This document shows positions 1-7,775 of a stretch of 55,826 nt of DNA, one piece after another. Made by a program: the position numbers and the translations under genes. The notes beneath the pieces were generated by a model. That model saw only the letters and a program-made list of their open reading frames with translations. It made no database searches and was not told the DNA's origin. This stretch comes from an uncultured Clostridium sp. (lineage in GTDB: Bacteria > Bacillota > Clostridia > Oscillospirales > Acutalibacteraceae): positions 1-55,826 of the forward strand of contig CATZNW010000017.1 in assembly GCA_958422185.1 (NCBI GenBank). The letters are read 5' to 3'. How positions within the stretch are numbered: the first letter of the stretch is position 1; the number at the start of each line of letters is the position of its first letter.

Positions 1-822
1 ATCCAGCTCAATACCGGCTGTGCCGAGACTCTGAAGCGAAATAACATCTGCATTATCTATAGCAAAAGACGCAAAACGAAGTTCATCACTGTACGGAAAA
101 ACTGCCTTTTTGCCGTTAAGGGTAAATTCCGCATCGCCCTCAGTAGCAGATCTGTACCTGATAATCAGCACGGGATTTGCAAATGCGCCGAGATCCGTTT
201 TATATGTAACGCGGTCTCCCGGCTCACATCCGAAAGGCTTTAAGCCGAGAGACGGGACATGGTAATTTTCACATCTGTCTCCCAGTCCGAATCCGCCTAC
301 GAAACGGTAATCAGCAAACTGGCCTTTGGCCATACCGTCCGGATTTTCCGTATCCCAAGGGCGCGGATTGGCATATTCATAATTCTCGTAATCATTTGCA
401 TTTATGACTACGGAACGATCGGGAGCGTTAAGCTTTGCAAAAAACGGTTTTGGATATTCCATTGCGGAATATCCGTTTAAAATGCAGTTTTGCTTTAACG
501 GCGTATTGTTAACAAAGGCACAGCGCATCAGATACGCTGTATCGTTTATGCGGGAAAAAGAAACGTCGCAATAGATCATATCTTTCCACATAAGCTCGTA
601 GCGATAGGAATAAAAGGAATAATCGCCCTTGCAGTTCCAAAGATGATAATTGCTGGGATACGTTACATTGGGGACAGGAACGGAAGAATTCCACACTGTT
701 GGGTGAACTGAAAAATCGAACCTCGCACCTGACGGCATATCAGTATCCACGACCCTGGAAATACCCATATATTTTTTGGAGTACGGACCCCACAGGGGCA
801 TTGTTTTGCTTATCTCGCTCAT
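1..822 (-). CDS. Unidentified protein, N-terminal part, possibly carbohydrate-active (partial)
   Basis: The first 274 codons of a gene that runs off the left edge. ATG at 822 follows a GAGGTG ribosome binding site and a strong promoter. The protein has no signal peptide and begins MSEISKTMPLWGPYSKKYMG. It is rich in Trp, Tyr, Phe, Asn and Gly, with stretches such as NYHLWNCKGDYSFYSYRYEL and EYANPRPWDTENP, which suggests a beta-rich fold of the kind found at the N-terminus of some clostridial glycosidases. No catalytic motif is visible in this part. The glycosidase idea is inference from composition and general resemblance; the family is not recognised. It is transcribed divergently from the cps-like genes. 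Confidence 0.5.
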   Translation of the reverse strand, partial: MSEISKTMPLWGPYSKKYMGISRVVDTDMPSGARFDFSVHPTVWNSSVPVPNVTYPSNYHLWNCKGDYSFYSYRYELMWKDMIYCDVSFSRINDTAYLMRCAFVNNTPLKQNCILNGYSAMEYPKPFFAKLNAPDRSVVINANDYENYEYANPRPWDTENPDGMAKGQFADYRFVGGFGLGDRCENYHVPSLGLKPFGCEPGDRVTYKTDLGAFANPVLIIRYRSATEGDAEFTLNGKKAVFPYSDELRFASFAIDNADVISLQSLGTAGIELD

Positions 823-856
823 TACTACACCTCTTGCTAACACGTTTATGCACTAT

Positions 857-885
857 ATTATAATTTATTTCTTTTATATATGCAA
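857..885 (-). promoter_or_regulatory. Sigma-A promoter of the partial left-edge gene
   Basis: Reading on the minus strand: TTGCAT (880-885), a 17-bp spacer, then a perfect TATAAT (857-862). It lies about 35 bp upstream of the ATG at 822. Confidence 0.75.
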
Positions 886-895
886 TAGATTATTA

Positions 896-924
896 TTGAC
901 AAAGTTTTTAATTTAAAGTAAAAT
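896..924 (+). promoter_or_regulatory. Sigma-A promoter of the cpsCDB-like operon
   Basis: Perfect TTGACA (896-901), a 17-bp spacer and TAAAAT (919-924), leaving a leader of about 33 nt before the ATG at 964. Its -35 box is only 10 bp from the -35 of the divergent promoter, so a regulator bound here could affect both. Confidence 0.75.
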
Positions 925-963
925 TTAATATGGCTTTATGTATAAAATTGATAAGGCTCAAAA

Positions 964-1737
964 ATGAAGGGATTGAGTTTATTGAATATAGACGCGAACG
1001 TTCAAAAAGTATTAAATGCGCTGCTGAAGAGATGGAAACTGATCCTGCTGTTTGCGGTGATCGGTGTAATTATCGCAGCGTTTTTTACTTCCCGTTTCAC
1101 TACGCTGACCTACACCTCATCCATAGAATTTCTGGCTTACGCAATCGATTCCAACCAGGAGCTTCAGGATTCTACCGCAAGCGCACAGCAGGCCAGCGAA
1201 ACGAGCAAAATGAATTATGCCATGAAGATGCTGGATACATACATTGAAGTTTTCCAGACCAATCAGTTTAACCAGTCCGTTGCGGACGAGCTTAACAGGA
1301 CTTACAATACGGATTACTCTTCATCTGCGATCAAAAATTCGATCACTATAAATAAAGTTGAAAACACTGCCATGTTTTTGTTTACCATAACAACAAGCGA
1401 CGCGGATCTGAGCTATCACATTGCGCAAAGTCTTGAAATATGCGTGCCCCAGACGATGGAGGAAACCAACAGCGGCCTTGTTAAGGCGTCTGTTGAGGAT
1501 CCCCCGATCAGAGCGACGGCTGCCGAAAGCATGAATTATCCGCAAAAGTGCCTGATCGGCGCGCTTGCGGGAATGTTTGTTGCGGGACTATATGCAGTTT
1601 TGCGTGATTTCCTTGACGTTAGGATCAAAGGCAGAGATGATCTGAACGAAAGATACAACATCCCGGTCTTGGGTTCCGTGCCGGAATTTGAGCTGGCAGC
1701 TTCAAAACAAAAGAAAGGGGCAAAGAAAAATGGCTAA
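964..1737 (+). CDS. Wzz/CpsC-type chain-length and kinase-activator membrane protein
   Basis: 257 residues with the polysaccharide co-polymerase layout. There is an N-terminal membrane segment (about residues 24-42, LILLFAVIGVIIAAFF), an extracytoplasmic middle, and a second membrane segment preceded by the typical Pro (MNYPQKCLIGALAGMFVAGL, about 190-215). A short cytoplasmic tail (ERYNIPVLGSVPEFE) is the part that activates the partner kinase in this family. In Gram-positives the kinase is a separate protein, as here. ATG 964 has AAGG 7 nt upstream; a TTG at 982 with AAGGGA before it is an alternative start. It overlaps the kinase gene by 8 bp. Expected role: polymer length control or export of capsule or exopolysaccharide. 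Confidence 0.85.
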   Translation: MKGLSLLNIDANVQKVLNALLKRWKLILLFAVIGVIIAAFFTSRFTTLTYTSSIEFLAYAIDSNQELQDSTASAQQASETSKMNYAMKMLDTYIEVFQTNQFNQSVADELNRTYNTDYSSSAIKNSITINKVENTAMFLFTITTSDADLSYHIAQSLEICVPQTMEETNSGLVKASVEDPPIRATAAESMNYPQKCLIGALAGMFVAGLYAVLRDFLDVRIKGRDDLNERYNIPVLGSVPEFELAASKQKKGAKKNG

Positions 1738-2497
1738 AAAGAGCAGAAAAAAAGACAATGCCGCTTCGACCCGCTTTCTGCTTAAAAACGCAATAATGGA
1801 TCCGGGCTTAAAATTCAGAGTCGAGGAAGCATATAAATCGATAAGAACGAACATCATGCTTTCGGTTATGAAAAAAGGATGTAAAACGATCGTTGTCTCC
1901 TCCTCCATGGCAAACGAGGGAAAAACGACTACCACAACAAATCTCGCCATATCGATCTCTCAGGCGGACCAAAGAGTGCTCCTTATAGGCGGTGATCTCA
2001 GAAAACCAAAGATCCACCATTATTTTTCAATTCCAAACGCCCCCGGTCTGACGAACTATCTTGGTTCTTCGGTAAACAGCCGCACCTCACAGAAGGTTGA
2101 CCTGTTCAGCATTGTGCATCCAACGGAATATAAAAATCTCTCTGTTATAACTTCAGGCTCCATACCGCCGAACCCGGGAGAGATCCTGGGCTCCGAACCC
2201 ATGTCCGAATTTCTGAAAGAAGTATCAGAACACTTTGATTATATCATTATTGACACGCCGCCGATAAACGTTGTTTCTGACGCTTTGCCGGTAATCAGAG
2301 AATCAGACGGTGTTGTAATGGTTGTGCGCGCAAACGCTTCGACCCACCCGGAGCTTCAGAAAGCGCTTGACTCTCTTAAGTTTATAGACGCAAAGATCCT
2401 TGGTTTTGTCGTTAACTATGAAAGCGAGAAGAAATCAAGATACGGATATTATAAATACGGTTATTCCAAATACGGATACAGCGATTACACTTACTGA
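1730..2497 (+). CDS. CpsD/YwqD-type bacterial tyrosine kinase (BY-kinase)
   Basis: 255 residues. ATG 1730 sits 9 nt after AAGAAAGGGG. The N-terminal EAYKSIRTNI motif (33-42) that contacts the activator is present. Walker A is SSMANEGKTTTTTN (about 58-71) and Walker B is YIIIDTPP with D175. The C-terminus carries a nine-tyrosine cluster (YGYYKYGYSKYGYSDYTY and the Tyr before it), the usual autophosphorylation site. Oddity: the Walker A' motif, normally hhhDxDxR, reads LLIGGDLR (84-91), so the first Asp is Gly87. The kinase may have altered metal binding. It is translated together with the upstream activator and followed 17 bp later by the cognate phosphatase gene. Family role: phosphotyrosine control of polysaccharide assembly. 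Confidence 0.9.
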   Translation: MAKKSRKKDNAASTRFLLKNAIMDPGLKFRVEEAYKSIRTNIMLSVMKKGCKTIVVSSSMANEGKTTTTTNLAISISQADQRVLLIGGDLRKPKIHHYFSIPNAPGLTNYLGSSVNSRTSQKVDLFSIVHPTEYKNLSVITSGSIPPNPGEILGSEPMSEFLKEVSEHFDYIIIDTPPINVVSDALPVIRESDGVVMVVRANASTHPELQKALDSLKFIDAKILGFVVNYESEKKSRYGYYKYGYSKYGYSDYTY

Positions 2498-2514
2498 TAA
2501 ACGGAGGCGGTAAT

Positions 2515-3243
2515 ATGGTTTTAAACGGATTTACCGAGACCCACTGCCACATCCTGCCCGGGATCGACGACGGTTCTCCCGATGTTGAAACCAGTCTGAA
2601 AATGATAGCAAAACTTCAGTCACAGGGCGCCGAAACCATCATCTGCACACCGCATTATTACAGCGATTCCATATCATTAAACGATTTCCTTGCCAAGCGG
2701 GATTCCGCTTATGAAAAGCTGAAAGCGGCGCTGCCGCAGGGCAGTCCAAGAATCCTTTTGGGCGCGGAAGTCTATATAAGCCGGTATCTGTTCGGCAACG
2801 AAAACCTGCAAAGAATTAAAATAGACGGAACAGAATATGCACTGATCGAGCATTCATTCTCAGAGGATTTTTCGGAAAAAGCATATGAGCGGCTCGTAAG
2901 CCTTATATGCGACTGGGGCGTTACGCCTATTCTGGCACATATTGAACGTTACGGTTCTCTTATGGAAAATTCAAAAACGCTTGACGCACTGCTTGAACTG
3001 GGCTGCATAGCCCAGGCAAATATCAGTTCCTTCGCAAACGAGCGCAGACGGACGAAGAAAAAGCTGTTTAAATATCTTGAAGAGGGTAAGATAGAACTCA
3101 TAGGCAGCGACTGCCATAATATCACTTCCCGGCCCCCGGAGTACGGCGACGGAACAAAGGAGATTATAAACAAATGCGGCAGAGAAACGCTGCAGAAACT
3201 GATTGACAATTCAAACAGGCTTGCGGCAGGGCAAAGCTTATAA
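2515..3243 (+). CDS. CpsB/YwqE-type PHP-family tyrosine-protein phosphatase
   Basis: 242 residues with the metal-binding PHP signature near the N-terminus (TETHCHILPGIDDGS, H10 and H12), then CTPHYY, LIEHSF, a HIERY segment and GSDCHN near residue 200. These are the expected histidine and acidic ligands of the manganese-dependent phosphatase that removes phosphate from the kinase tyrosine tail. The start follows ACGGAGGCGG. It is the last gene of a three-gene module that ends in a strong terminator. No glycosyltransferase, flippase or polymerase gene follows, so the polysaccharide genes must lie elsewhere. Confidence 0.9.
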   Translation: MVLNGFTETHCHILPGIDDGSPDVETSLKMIAKLQSQGAETIICTPHYYSDSISLNDFLAKRDSAYEKLKAALPQGSPRILLGAEVYISRYLFGNENLQRIKIDGTEYALIEHSFSEDFSEKAYERLVSLICDWGVTPILAHIERYGSLMENSKTLDALLELGCIAQANISSFANERRRTKKKLFKYLEEGKIELIGSDCHNITSRPPEYGDGTKEIINKCGRETLQKLIDNSNRLAAGQSL

Positions 3244-3254
3244 TACTGCATGAT

Positions 3255-3294
3255 AAAAGGACGGACCCGAGCAATGTAAGGTCCGTCCTTTTTT
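3255..3294. terminator. Bidirectional terminator between cpsB-like and amidohydrolase genes
   Basis: The stem AAAGGACGGACC / GGTCCGTCCTTT is perfect. It is followed by a T-run on the plus strand, and by TTTTAT on the minus strand, so it can end both converging transcripts. Confidence 0.9.
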
Positions 3295-3327
3295 ATACCT
3301 GAAATGCACTCTGCCACACGCCATAAT

Positions 3328-4914
3328 TTAAGGATTGGTTTCGTATATTATGCTGCCGTTTTTTATCGTTTTAAGCACCTTGATTTTACGCAGATCTTCA
3401 GGTGCTGCCGCAAGAGGATCCGCGCTTAACACAACAAGGTCTGCCGTTTTCCCCGGTCTAATGCTGCCCTTTAAATCCCCTTCAAAATACTGGTAAGCTG
3501 CATTTACTGTCAGGGCCTTAAGCGCGTCGAGCACACGGATCCTTTGATCTTTTCCCAAAAGTCTGCCGCTTTTGGTTACCCTGTTAGCGGCGCACCAAAG
3601 CGTTTCCATCATATCAGGTTCTATTACAGGAGCATCCTGATGCATGGTAAACGGCACAGAATATTTTTTCGCCCAAACGGCAGGGCTCAGAACGGACGCT
3701 CTTTCAAACCCGAAATTTTCAACATGCACATCGCCCCAATGATAAACATGTGCGGAAAAGAAGGACAACACCGCGCCGAGCCGGGCGGCACGCTGCACCT
3801 GATCTTCAGTTATAAACTGGGCGTGGATGATAACGGGGCGGAGGTCTTTAAGGCCGGGATATTGCCGCTCCGCCTTTTCAAGGCAATTCAGAAACTGCTC
3901 GCACGCCGCGTCTCCGTTACAGTGGGCAATGATCTGAACGTCATTTTCAGCGGCAGTTTTCATTGCATAAAAGACCTCGTCATTGCTCATAACCGGCGTG
4001 CCGTAATGCTGCTTACTGTCCGCGTACGGCGTTTTCATCCATGCAGTTCCGCCCTGGGGTGAACCGTCCAGAAATATCTTGATTCCCCCGGTCTTAAAAC
4101 GGTTTTTATAATTCATAACCGTATCCGGGTACTTGTTTTTCATTAGCTCAAAAGCCATAGTATCAAAATACGCAACCAGATCCACAAACAGTGAGCTTTC
4201 GTTGACAAGCGATCCATAGAGCGGCAGCATTTCCTTTACCGCCATTCCGTCCTGAACGGTCGTAATACCGTATGAAGCATATTTTTTCTGAGCGTCAAAA
4301 AGGGCTTGTTTTATACTGCGATCCGAGGGCTGAGGCACTTTTTTTAGATATTCAAAAAATGCGTTTTCCTCCATATATCCGGTCAGTCTTCCGTCTGCTT
4401 TTTCAATTTTGCCTCCCTGAGGCTCCTCTGTGTTTTCCGTGACCCCTAGCGCCTCAAGTGCCAGGGAATTAAAAAGTCCCATATGGCCTGATTTATGCTG
4501 GATCACAAGCGGATTTTCCGGCGCTATTTTATCCAGCTGTGAAAGCGAAGGATTTTTCTTTGAAGGGAAAAGATTATGATCATAACTGCGGGCAATAATC
4601 CATTCGCCTTTGTTTATATTCTTTTTTCTGATAAAATCACTTATTTTTGCGGCGATCTCTTTTTCGCTTGCCGCGCCGTTCAGATCAGCCTGTAAAAGAG
4701 CATACGCCGTTTGTGTAAAATGGCTGTGGGAATCGATAAATGCAGGCATCATAACGGCACCGAAAAGGTCTTTTCTTTCCTCCGGTGCAAACTTTTGAGA
4801 AAGTTCTTTTTCATTGCCGACAGCAGTGATCATGCCGTTTTCAACAATAACCGAATCCGCGTAAAGCGGTTTTTCCATCGTGATTATTTTTCCGCCGTAA
4901 ATCAAAGTTTTCAT
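3328..4914 (-). CDS. YtcJ-like metal-dependent amidohydrolase
   Basis: 528 residues, full length for the YtcJ branch of the amidohydrolase superfamily. The metal ligand motif DSHSHF is at about 61-66. Later family landmarks are HKSGHMGLFN, DGSPQGGTAWM, AHCNGDAACEQFL, HAQFITEDQV and MHQDAPVIEPDMMETLW, and a C-terminal beta strand segment closes the composite domain (GSIRPGKTADLVVLSADPL). Members hydrolyse C-N bonds of amide, imide or formamide substrates; the substrate cannot be told here. There is no signal peptide, so it is cytoplasmic. ATG 4914 follows AGAGGGGG. It stands alone between terminators. Confidence 0.88.
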   Translation of the reverse strand: MKTLIYGGKIITMEKPLYADSVIVENGMITAVGNEKELSQKFAPEERKDLFGAVMMPAFIDSHSHFTQTAYALLQADLNGAASEKEIAAKISDFIRKKNINKGEWIIARSYDHNLFPSKKNPSLSQLDKIAPENPLVIQHKSGHMGLFNSLALEALGVTENTEEPQGGKIEKADGRLTGYMEENAFFEYLKKVPQPSDRSIKQALFDAQKKYASYGITTVQDGMAVKEMLPLYGSLVNESSLFVDLVAYFDTMAFELMKNKYPDTVMNYKNRFKTGGIKIFLDGSPQGGTAWMKTPYADSKQHYGTPVMSNDEVFYAMKTAAENDVQIIAHCNGDAACEQFLNCLEKAERQYPGLKDLRPVIIHAQFITEDQVQRAARLGAVLSFFSAHVYHWGDVHVENFGFERASVLSPAVWAKKYSVPFTMHQDAPVIEPDMMETLWCAANRVTKSGRLLGKDQRIRVLDALKALTVNAAYQYFEGDLKGSIRPGKTADLVVLSADPLAAAPEDLRKIKVLKTIKNGSIIYETNP

Positions 4915-4959
4915 AATCTGCCCCCTCTTCTTATTTTAACTTATTTTTGCAAAAATAAA

Positions 4960-4984
4960 CGGGAAAACGGCAAACCGTTTTCCC
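4960..4984 (-). terminator. Terminator after the DUF218 gene
   Basis: Stem GGGAAAACGG / CCGTTTTCCC, with GTTTATTTTTG following on the minus strand. It lies 14 bp past the stop at 4998. Confidence 0.75.
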
Positions 4985-4997
4985 GAAAATCCCAGCA

Positions 4998-5753
4998 TTA
5001 AAAGATCAATTCTTTAACTACTCCCATCATATCCCGTGTTACGAAAGTTAAAAAAGTGTATGCGCTTGTTCTGCAGCTTCTGGAATGGAACAGATCAAGA
5101 CCCAGATCGCGGCAGATCAGCATTGCGCGGCACTGGTGATATTCATTGGTTACCACCAAAATTGACTGAGGAAGAGAATTCTTTTTAATTATTTCATATG
5201 AGTTTGCAAGATTTTCCCTTGTGTTGGTGGAGCTTTCCTCAAGATACAGCCGGCTTTCATCAATACCGGCTTCTGTAAGCAGACGTTTCATACACTCTGC
5301 CTCGCTTATACTTTCATCCGGCCCCTGCCCTCCCGAGAGCACAGCCACTGCATACGGCTTTTCTTTAAGAAACTGCGCCGCAACAGCGCACCTGTTTCTG
5401 AGCTGAAGACTCGGCTCAGTACCGTCCACCTTGCAGCCGAGCACTATAACCGTTTCCGCAGCACATTCGGGAACGGATCTGTAATTCATATAACGGGCCA
5501 TATACGCAAATAGAGATATAAACGCAACCGCGCCAGCGATAAAAATACACAAAACAGCGACGCGCATTTTATGCGGCATTTTATCCATAAAAACGCCGCA
5601 GAGGATGATAAGCGAGCTTGCTGCAATACCGGCGGCGTTTCCGATATTAAAGATTCCGGACACCAACGGCGCAAGATACCACAACAGCAAAAAAGCGCCC
5701 AAAACAATAAAAAAGATCTTCAAGACTTTAAATCCTTTACCTGATTTTTCCAT
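4998..5753 (-). CDS. DUF218/YdcF-family membrane protein (SanA/ElyC-like)
   Basis: 251 residues. Three or so hydrophobic segments occupy the first 95 residues, followed by the DUF218 domain: ETVIVLGCKVDG, VLSGGQGPDESISEAECM, ESSTNTRENL and VVTNEYHQCRAMLI. Proteins of this family sit at the cell envelope and are linked to envelope integrity, vancomycin tolerance or polyprenyl-phosphate handling; the reaction is not settled. ATG 5753 follows GGGGGTAAAG. It overlaps the end of the upstream regulator gene by 17 bp, so the two are probably translated together. Confidence 0.85.
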   Translation of the reverse strand: MEKSGKGFKVLKIFFIVLGAFLLLWYLAPLVSGIFNIGNAAGIAASSLIILCGVFMDKMPHKMRVAVLCIFIAGAVAFISLFAYMARYMNYRSVPECAAETVIVLGCKVDGTEPSLQLRNRCAVAAQFLKEKPYAVAVLSGGQGPDESISEAECMKRLLTEAGIDESRLYLEESSTNTRENLANSYEIIKKNSLPQSILVVTNEYHQCRAMLICRDLGLDLFHSRSCRTSAYTFLTFVTRDMMGVVKELIF

Positions 5754-6408
5754 ATATCTTTACCCCCGCGAAAATTAAGGCGGCAATGATCACAAGCATG
5801 ATCGGCAAAGTAAAATTGCCGACTCGTGAAAGTTCTGTGATTCTTGCGATGAAAGACAAAGGAAAAATGACTGATATTACCGAAAGCAACAGGCCTTTTT
5901 TCTTGCAAAAACCTATTATTTCCGTTTTAGTATATGTAACGGAAAGCCTTGTTACGCCAACGCTGAAGACCAGCCCGCCGGCAACGATTGCAAACAGCGC
6001 AACGGCAACAAACATGATCTCCCAGTGGGTATAAAACAGAATATTGAACGCCCAAATACAATAGAGCTCTGTTACCGTTCCGAGCAGCGCTCCGAAAATA
6101 GCGAAAAACAGTGAGATAACAAAAGAGATCTTAAAGAGGTTTAAAAGATTATCCTTGTTTTCAATCTCCTCCACCCTGACCGCCGAATCCCTGACTTGAG
6201 CTCTTTGACCCGCAAGGATCTCATCAACGGACACACCAAGGATTCTCGCTATTTCAGGAAGAGAGGAGATATCCGGCAGGCCCTCGCCTGTTTCCCACTT
6301 AGATACTGTTCTGTTACTTATATTGAGCATTTCCGCCAGAGCGGACTGTGTCAAGCCCTTATCTTTTCTGAGCGAACAGATAAACCGGCCTATTTCCTTT
6401 GAATCCAC
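5737..6408 (-). CDS. XRE-family regulator with C-terminal membrane domain
   Basis: 223 residues. Residues 1-70 form a Cro/CI-type helix-turn-helix (LRKDKGLTQSALAEMLNISN, then RTVSKWETGEGLPDISSL). About four transmembrane helices follow from residue 92 on. This is a one-component regulator layout in which a membrane domain may sense an envelope signal and the helix-turn-helix binds DNA. The start is GTG at 6408 after TGAGGTGG; the ATG two bases upstream is out of frame. It overlaps the DUF218 gene, which suggests a regulator and its envelope target or partner, but that link is inference. Confidence 0.85.
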   Translation of the reverse strand: MDSKEIGRFICSLRKDKGLTQSALAEMLNISNRTVSKWETGEGLPDISSLPEIARILGVSVDEILAGQRAQVRDSAVRVEEIENKDNLLNLFKISFVISLFFAIFGALLGTVTELYCIWAFNILFYTHWEIMFVAVALFAIVAGGLVFSVGVTRLSVTYTKTEIIGFCKKKGLLLSVISVIFPLSFIARITELSRVGNFTLPIMLVIIAALIFAGVKIYGKIR

Positions 6409-6425
6409 ATTACCACCTCAATAAA

Positions 6426-6454
6426 ACAATAGCAGAACACGTTTTCCTTTACAA
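6426..6454 (-). promoter_or_regulatory. Sigma-A promoter of the XRE-DUF218 pair
   Basis: Minus strand TTGTAA (6449-6454), 17-bp spacer, TATTGT (6426-6431). The predicted leader is only about 10 nt, just enough for the ribosome binding site. Confidence 0.55.
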
Positions 6455-6524
6455 CGAACAAAGCGGGGAAGGACTCCACGCAAAGTGGAATTTGATTCAT
6501 AACACGCAAAATACACTCTTAATC

Positions 6525-6923
6525 TTACAGCGGCCGGAATGAAACTCCTACGACCATAGCATCTCCGGACTGTGAAACGGTAACAGCCGCATTGCCGTTT
6601 GTATAGATCCAGCCGCCGGATACTTGATTTTCTTCTCCGGGAAAAGCGCTTTCAAAGCCGCTTGCCTCAAGCAGCTCTATATAGCCGTAACACTCCTGCC
6701 TTGAAACTCCGCTTAATTCTATACCATAGAAATCGCCGGACCTGATTTCTGTAACGGGAGTACCTTCATGCGGCTCAGGCACGGCGGCAGTATATTCATT
6801 TTCAGGCCATTCAGTTATATCAGAAGTAAGGCTGTCACCGTTTTTAACCTGCTGCTGCGAAACGCATGCGGAAAAAGAAAACAATATAAAAACTGCGCAG
6901 AAAAGGATACAAACGTTTTTCAT
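6525..6923 (-). CDS. Small lipoprotein of unknown function
   Basis: 132 residues from ATG 6923, which has GAGGTGG 5 nt upstream; an in-frame GTG at 6932 is less likely. The N-terminus is a lipoprotein signal (LFCAVFILFSFSAC, lipobox FSAC), so the mature protein should be lipid-anchored outside the membrane by the signal peptidase encoded in the same gene series. The remainder is about 110 residues with the pattern ECYGYIELLEASGF...GGWIYTNGNAAVTV, a small alpha-beta fold I have seen in clostridial lipoproteins but cannot name. It lies 12 bp after nfo and is probably the last gene of the lspA series. Confidence 0.75.
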   Translation of the reverse strand: MKNVCILFCAVFILFSFSACVSQQQVKNGDSLTSDITEWPENEYTAAVPEPHEGTPVTEIRSGDFYGIELSGVSRQECYGYIELLEASGFESAFPGEENQVSGGWIYTNGNAAVTVSQSGDAMVVGVSFRPL

Positions 6924-6935
6924 CCGTTCCACCTC

Positions 6936-7763
6936 TTATTTCACAAGCGATCTCAGCAGAGAGATTTCCGCCGCGTAGCCGTCAAGATCATTCGGCGTTT
7001 CAAGGAACATAGGAAGGGCTTTTAAATATTTATTATTCACGATATTTTCAAATGCGGCAATACCTATATTGCCTTTTCCTATCCTCTCATGGCGGTCTTT
7101 ATGAGAACCGAGTGTATTCTTACTGTCGTTAATATGAAGCGCTTTCAGGCGGTCTAAGCCGATTACCCGGTCAAATTCATCCAGAACGGCATCAAGGGAG
7201 TTCACTATATCATAACCGCCGTCAAAAACATGGCAGGTATCAAGGCAGATACCGATCTTGTCATTTAACTGGACGCCGTCTATAATGCGTCTGAGTTCCT
7301 CAAAATTTCTGCCCACCTCCGAGCCTTTGCCCGCCATGGTTTCAAGCAAAACGGTTGTGGTCATTTCGGGAAACATTAATTCGTTTAAAACTTCCGTTAT
7401 GAGTTCAATACCTTTTTCGGCGCCCTGGCCAACATGCGAACCGGGGTGAAAATTATAGAGCATACCGGGAGTGTATTCCATTCTTTTAAGATCATCGGCA
7501 AACGTTTCACGCGCAAAACGCCTTGTATCCGCATTTGCCGAACAGCAGTTCAGCGTATACGGAGCGTGAGCAAGAATAATATTCACTCCGCTTTTTGAGC
7601 TTTCATCAAGAAACGCTTTAACATCTTTTTCGTCAATATCCTTCGCTTTTCCGCCGCGCGGATTTCGCGTAAAGAACTGAAACGTGTTTGCACCAATAGA
7701 AAGCGCCTCTCTCAGCATATGGGCATAACCTTTTGACGCGCTCAAATGTGCGCCTATAACCAT
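6936..7763 (-). CDS. nfo: Deoxyribonuclease IV (AP endonuclease)
   Basis: 275 residues, the usual length. Endonuclease IV landmarks occur in order: GAHLSASKGY at the start, LAHAPYTLNC, NFHPGSHVG, LLETMAGKGSEVG, GICLDTCHVFDGGYD, HINDSKNTLGSHKDRHERIG and LETPND. These supply the three-zinc site of the TIM barrel. The enzyme cuts the backbone 5' of abasic sites in base-excision repair. ATG 7763 follows GGGGGCG. It lies 12 bp downstream of the Cof-type gene. Confidence 0.96.
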   Translation of the reverse strand: MVIGAHLSASKGYAHMLREALSIGANTFQFFTRNPRGGKAKDIDEKDVKAFLDESSKSGVNIILAHAPYTLNCCSANADTRRFARETFADDLKRMEYTPGMLYNFHPGSHVGQGAEKGIELITEVLNELMFPEMTTTVLLETMAGKGSEVGRNFEELRRIIDGVQLNDKIGICLDTCHVFDGGYDIVNSLDAVLDEFDRVIGLDRLKALHINDSKNTLGSHKDRHERIGKGNIGIAAFENIVNNKYLKALPMFLETPNDLDGYAAEISLLRSLVK

Positions 7764-7775
7764 TTTTACGCCCCC

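Noticed and set aside
4998..6408. Toxin-antitoxin pair
   Set aside because: The HTH protein is membrane-bound and much longer than antitoxins, and the partner is a DUF218 envelope protein, not a toxin.
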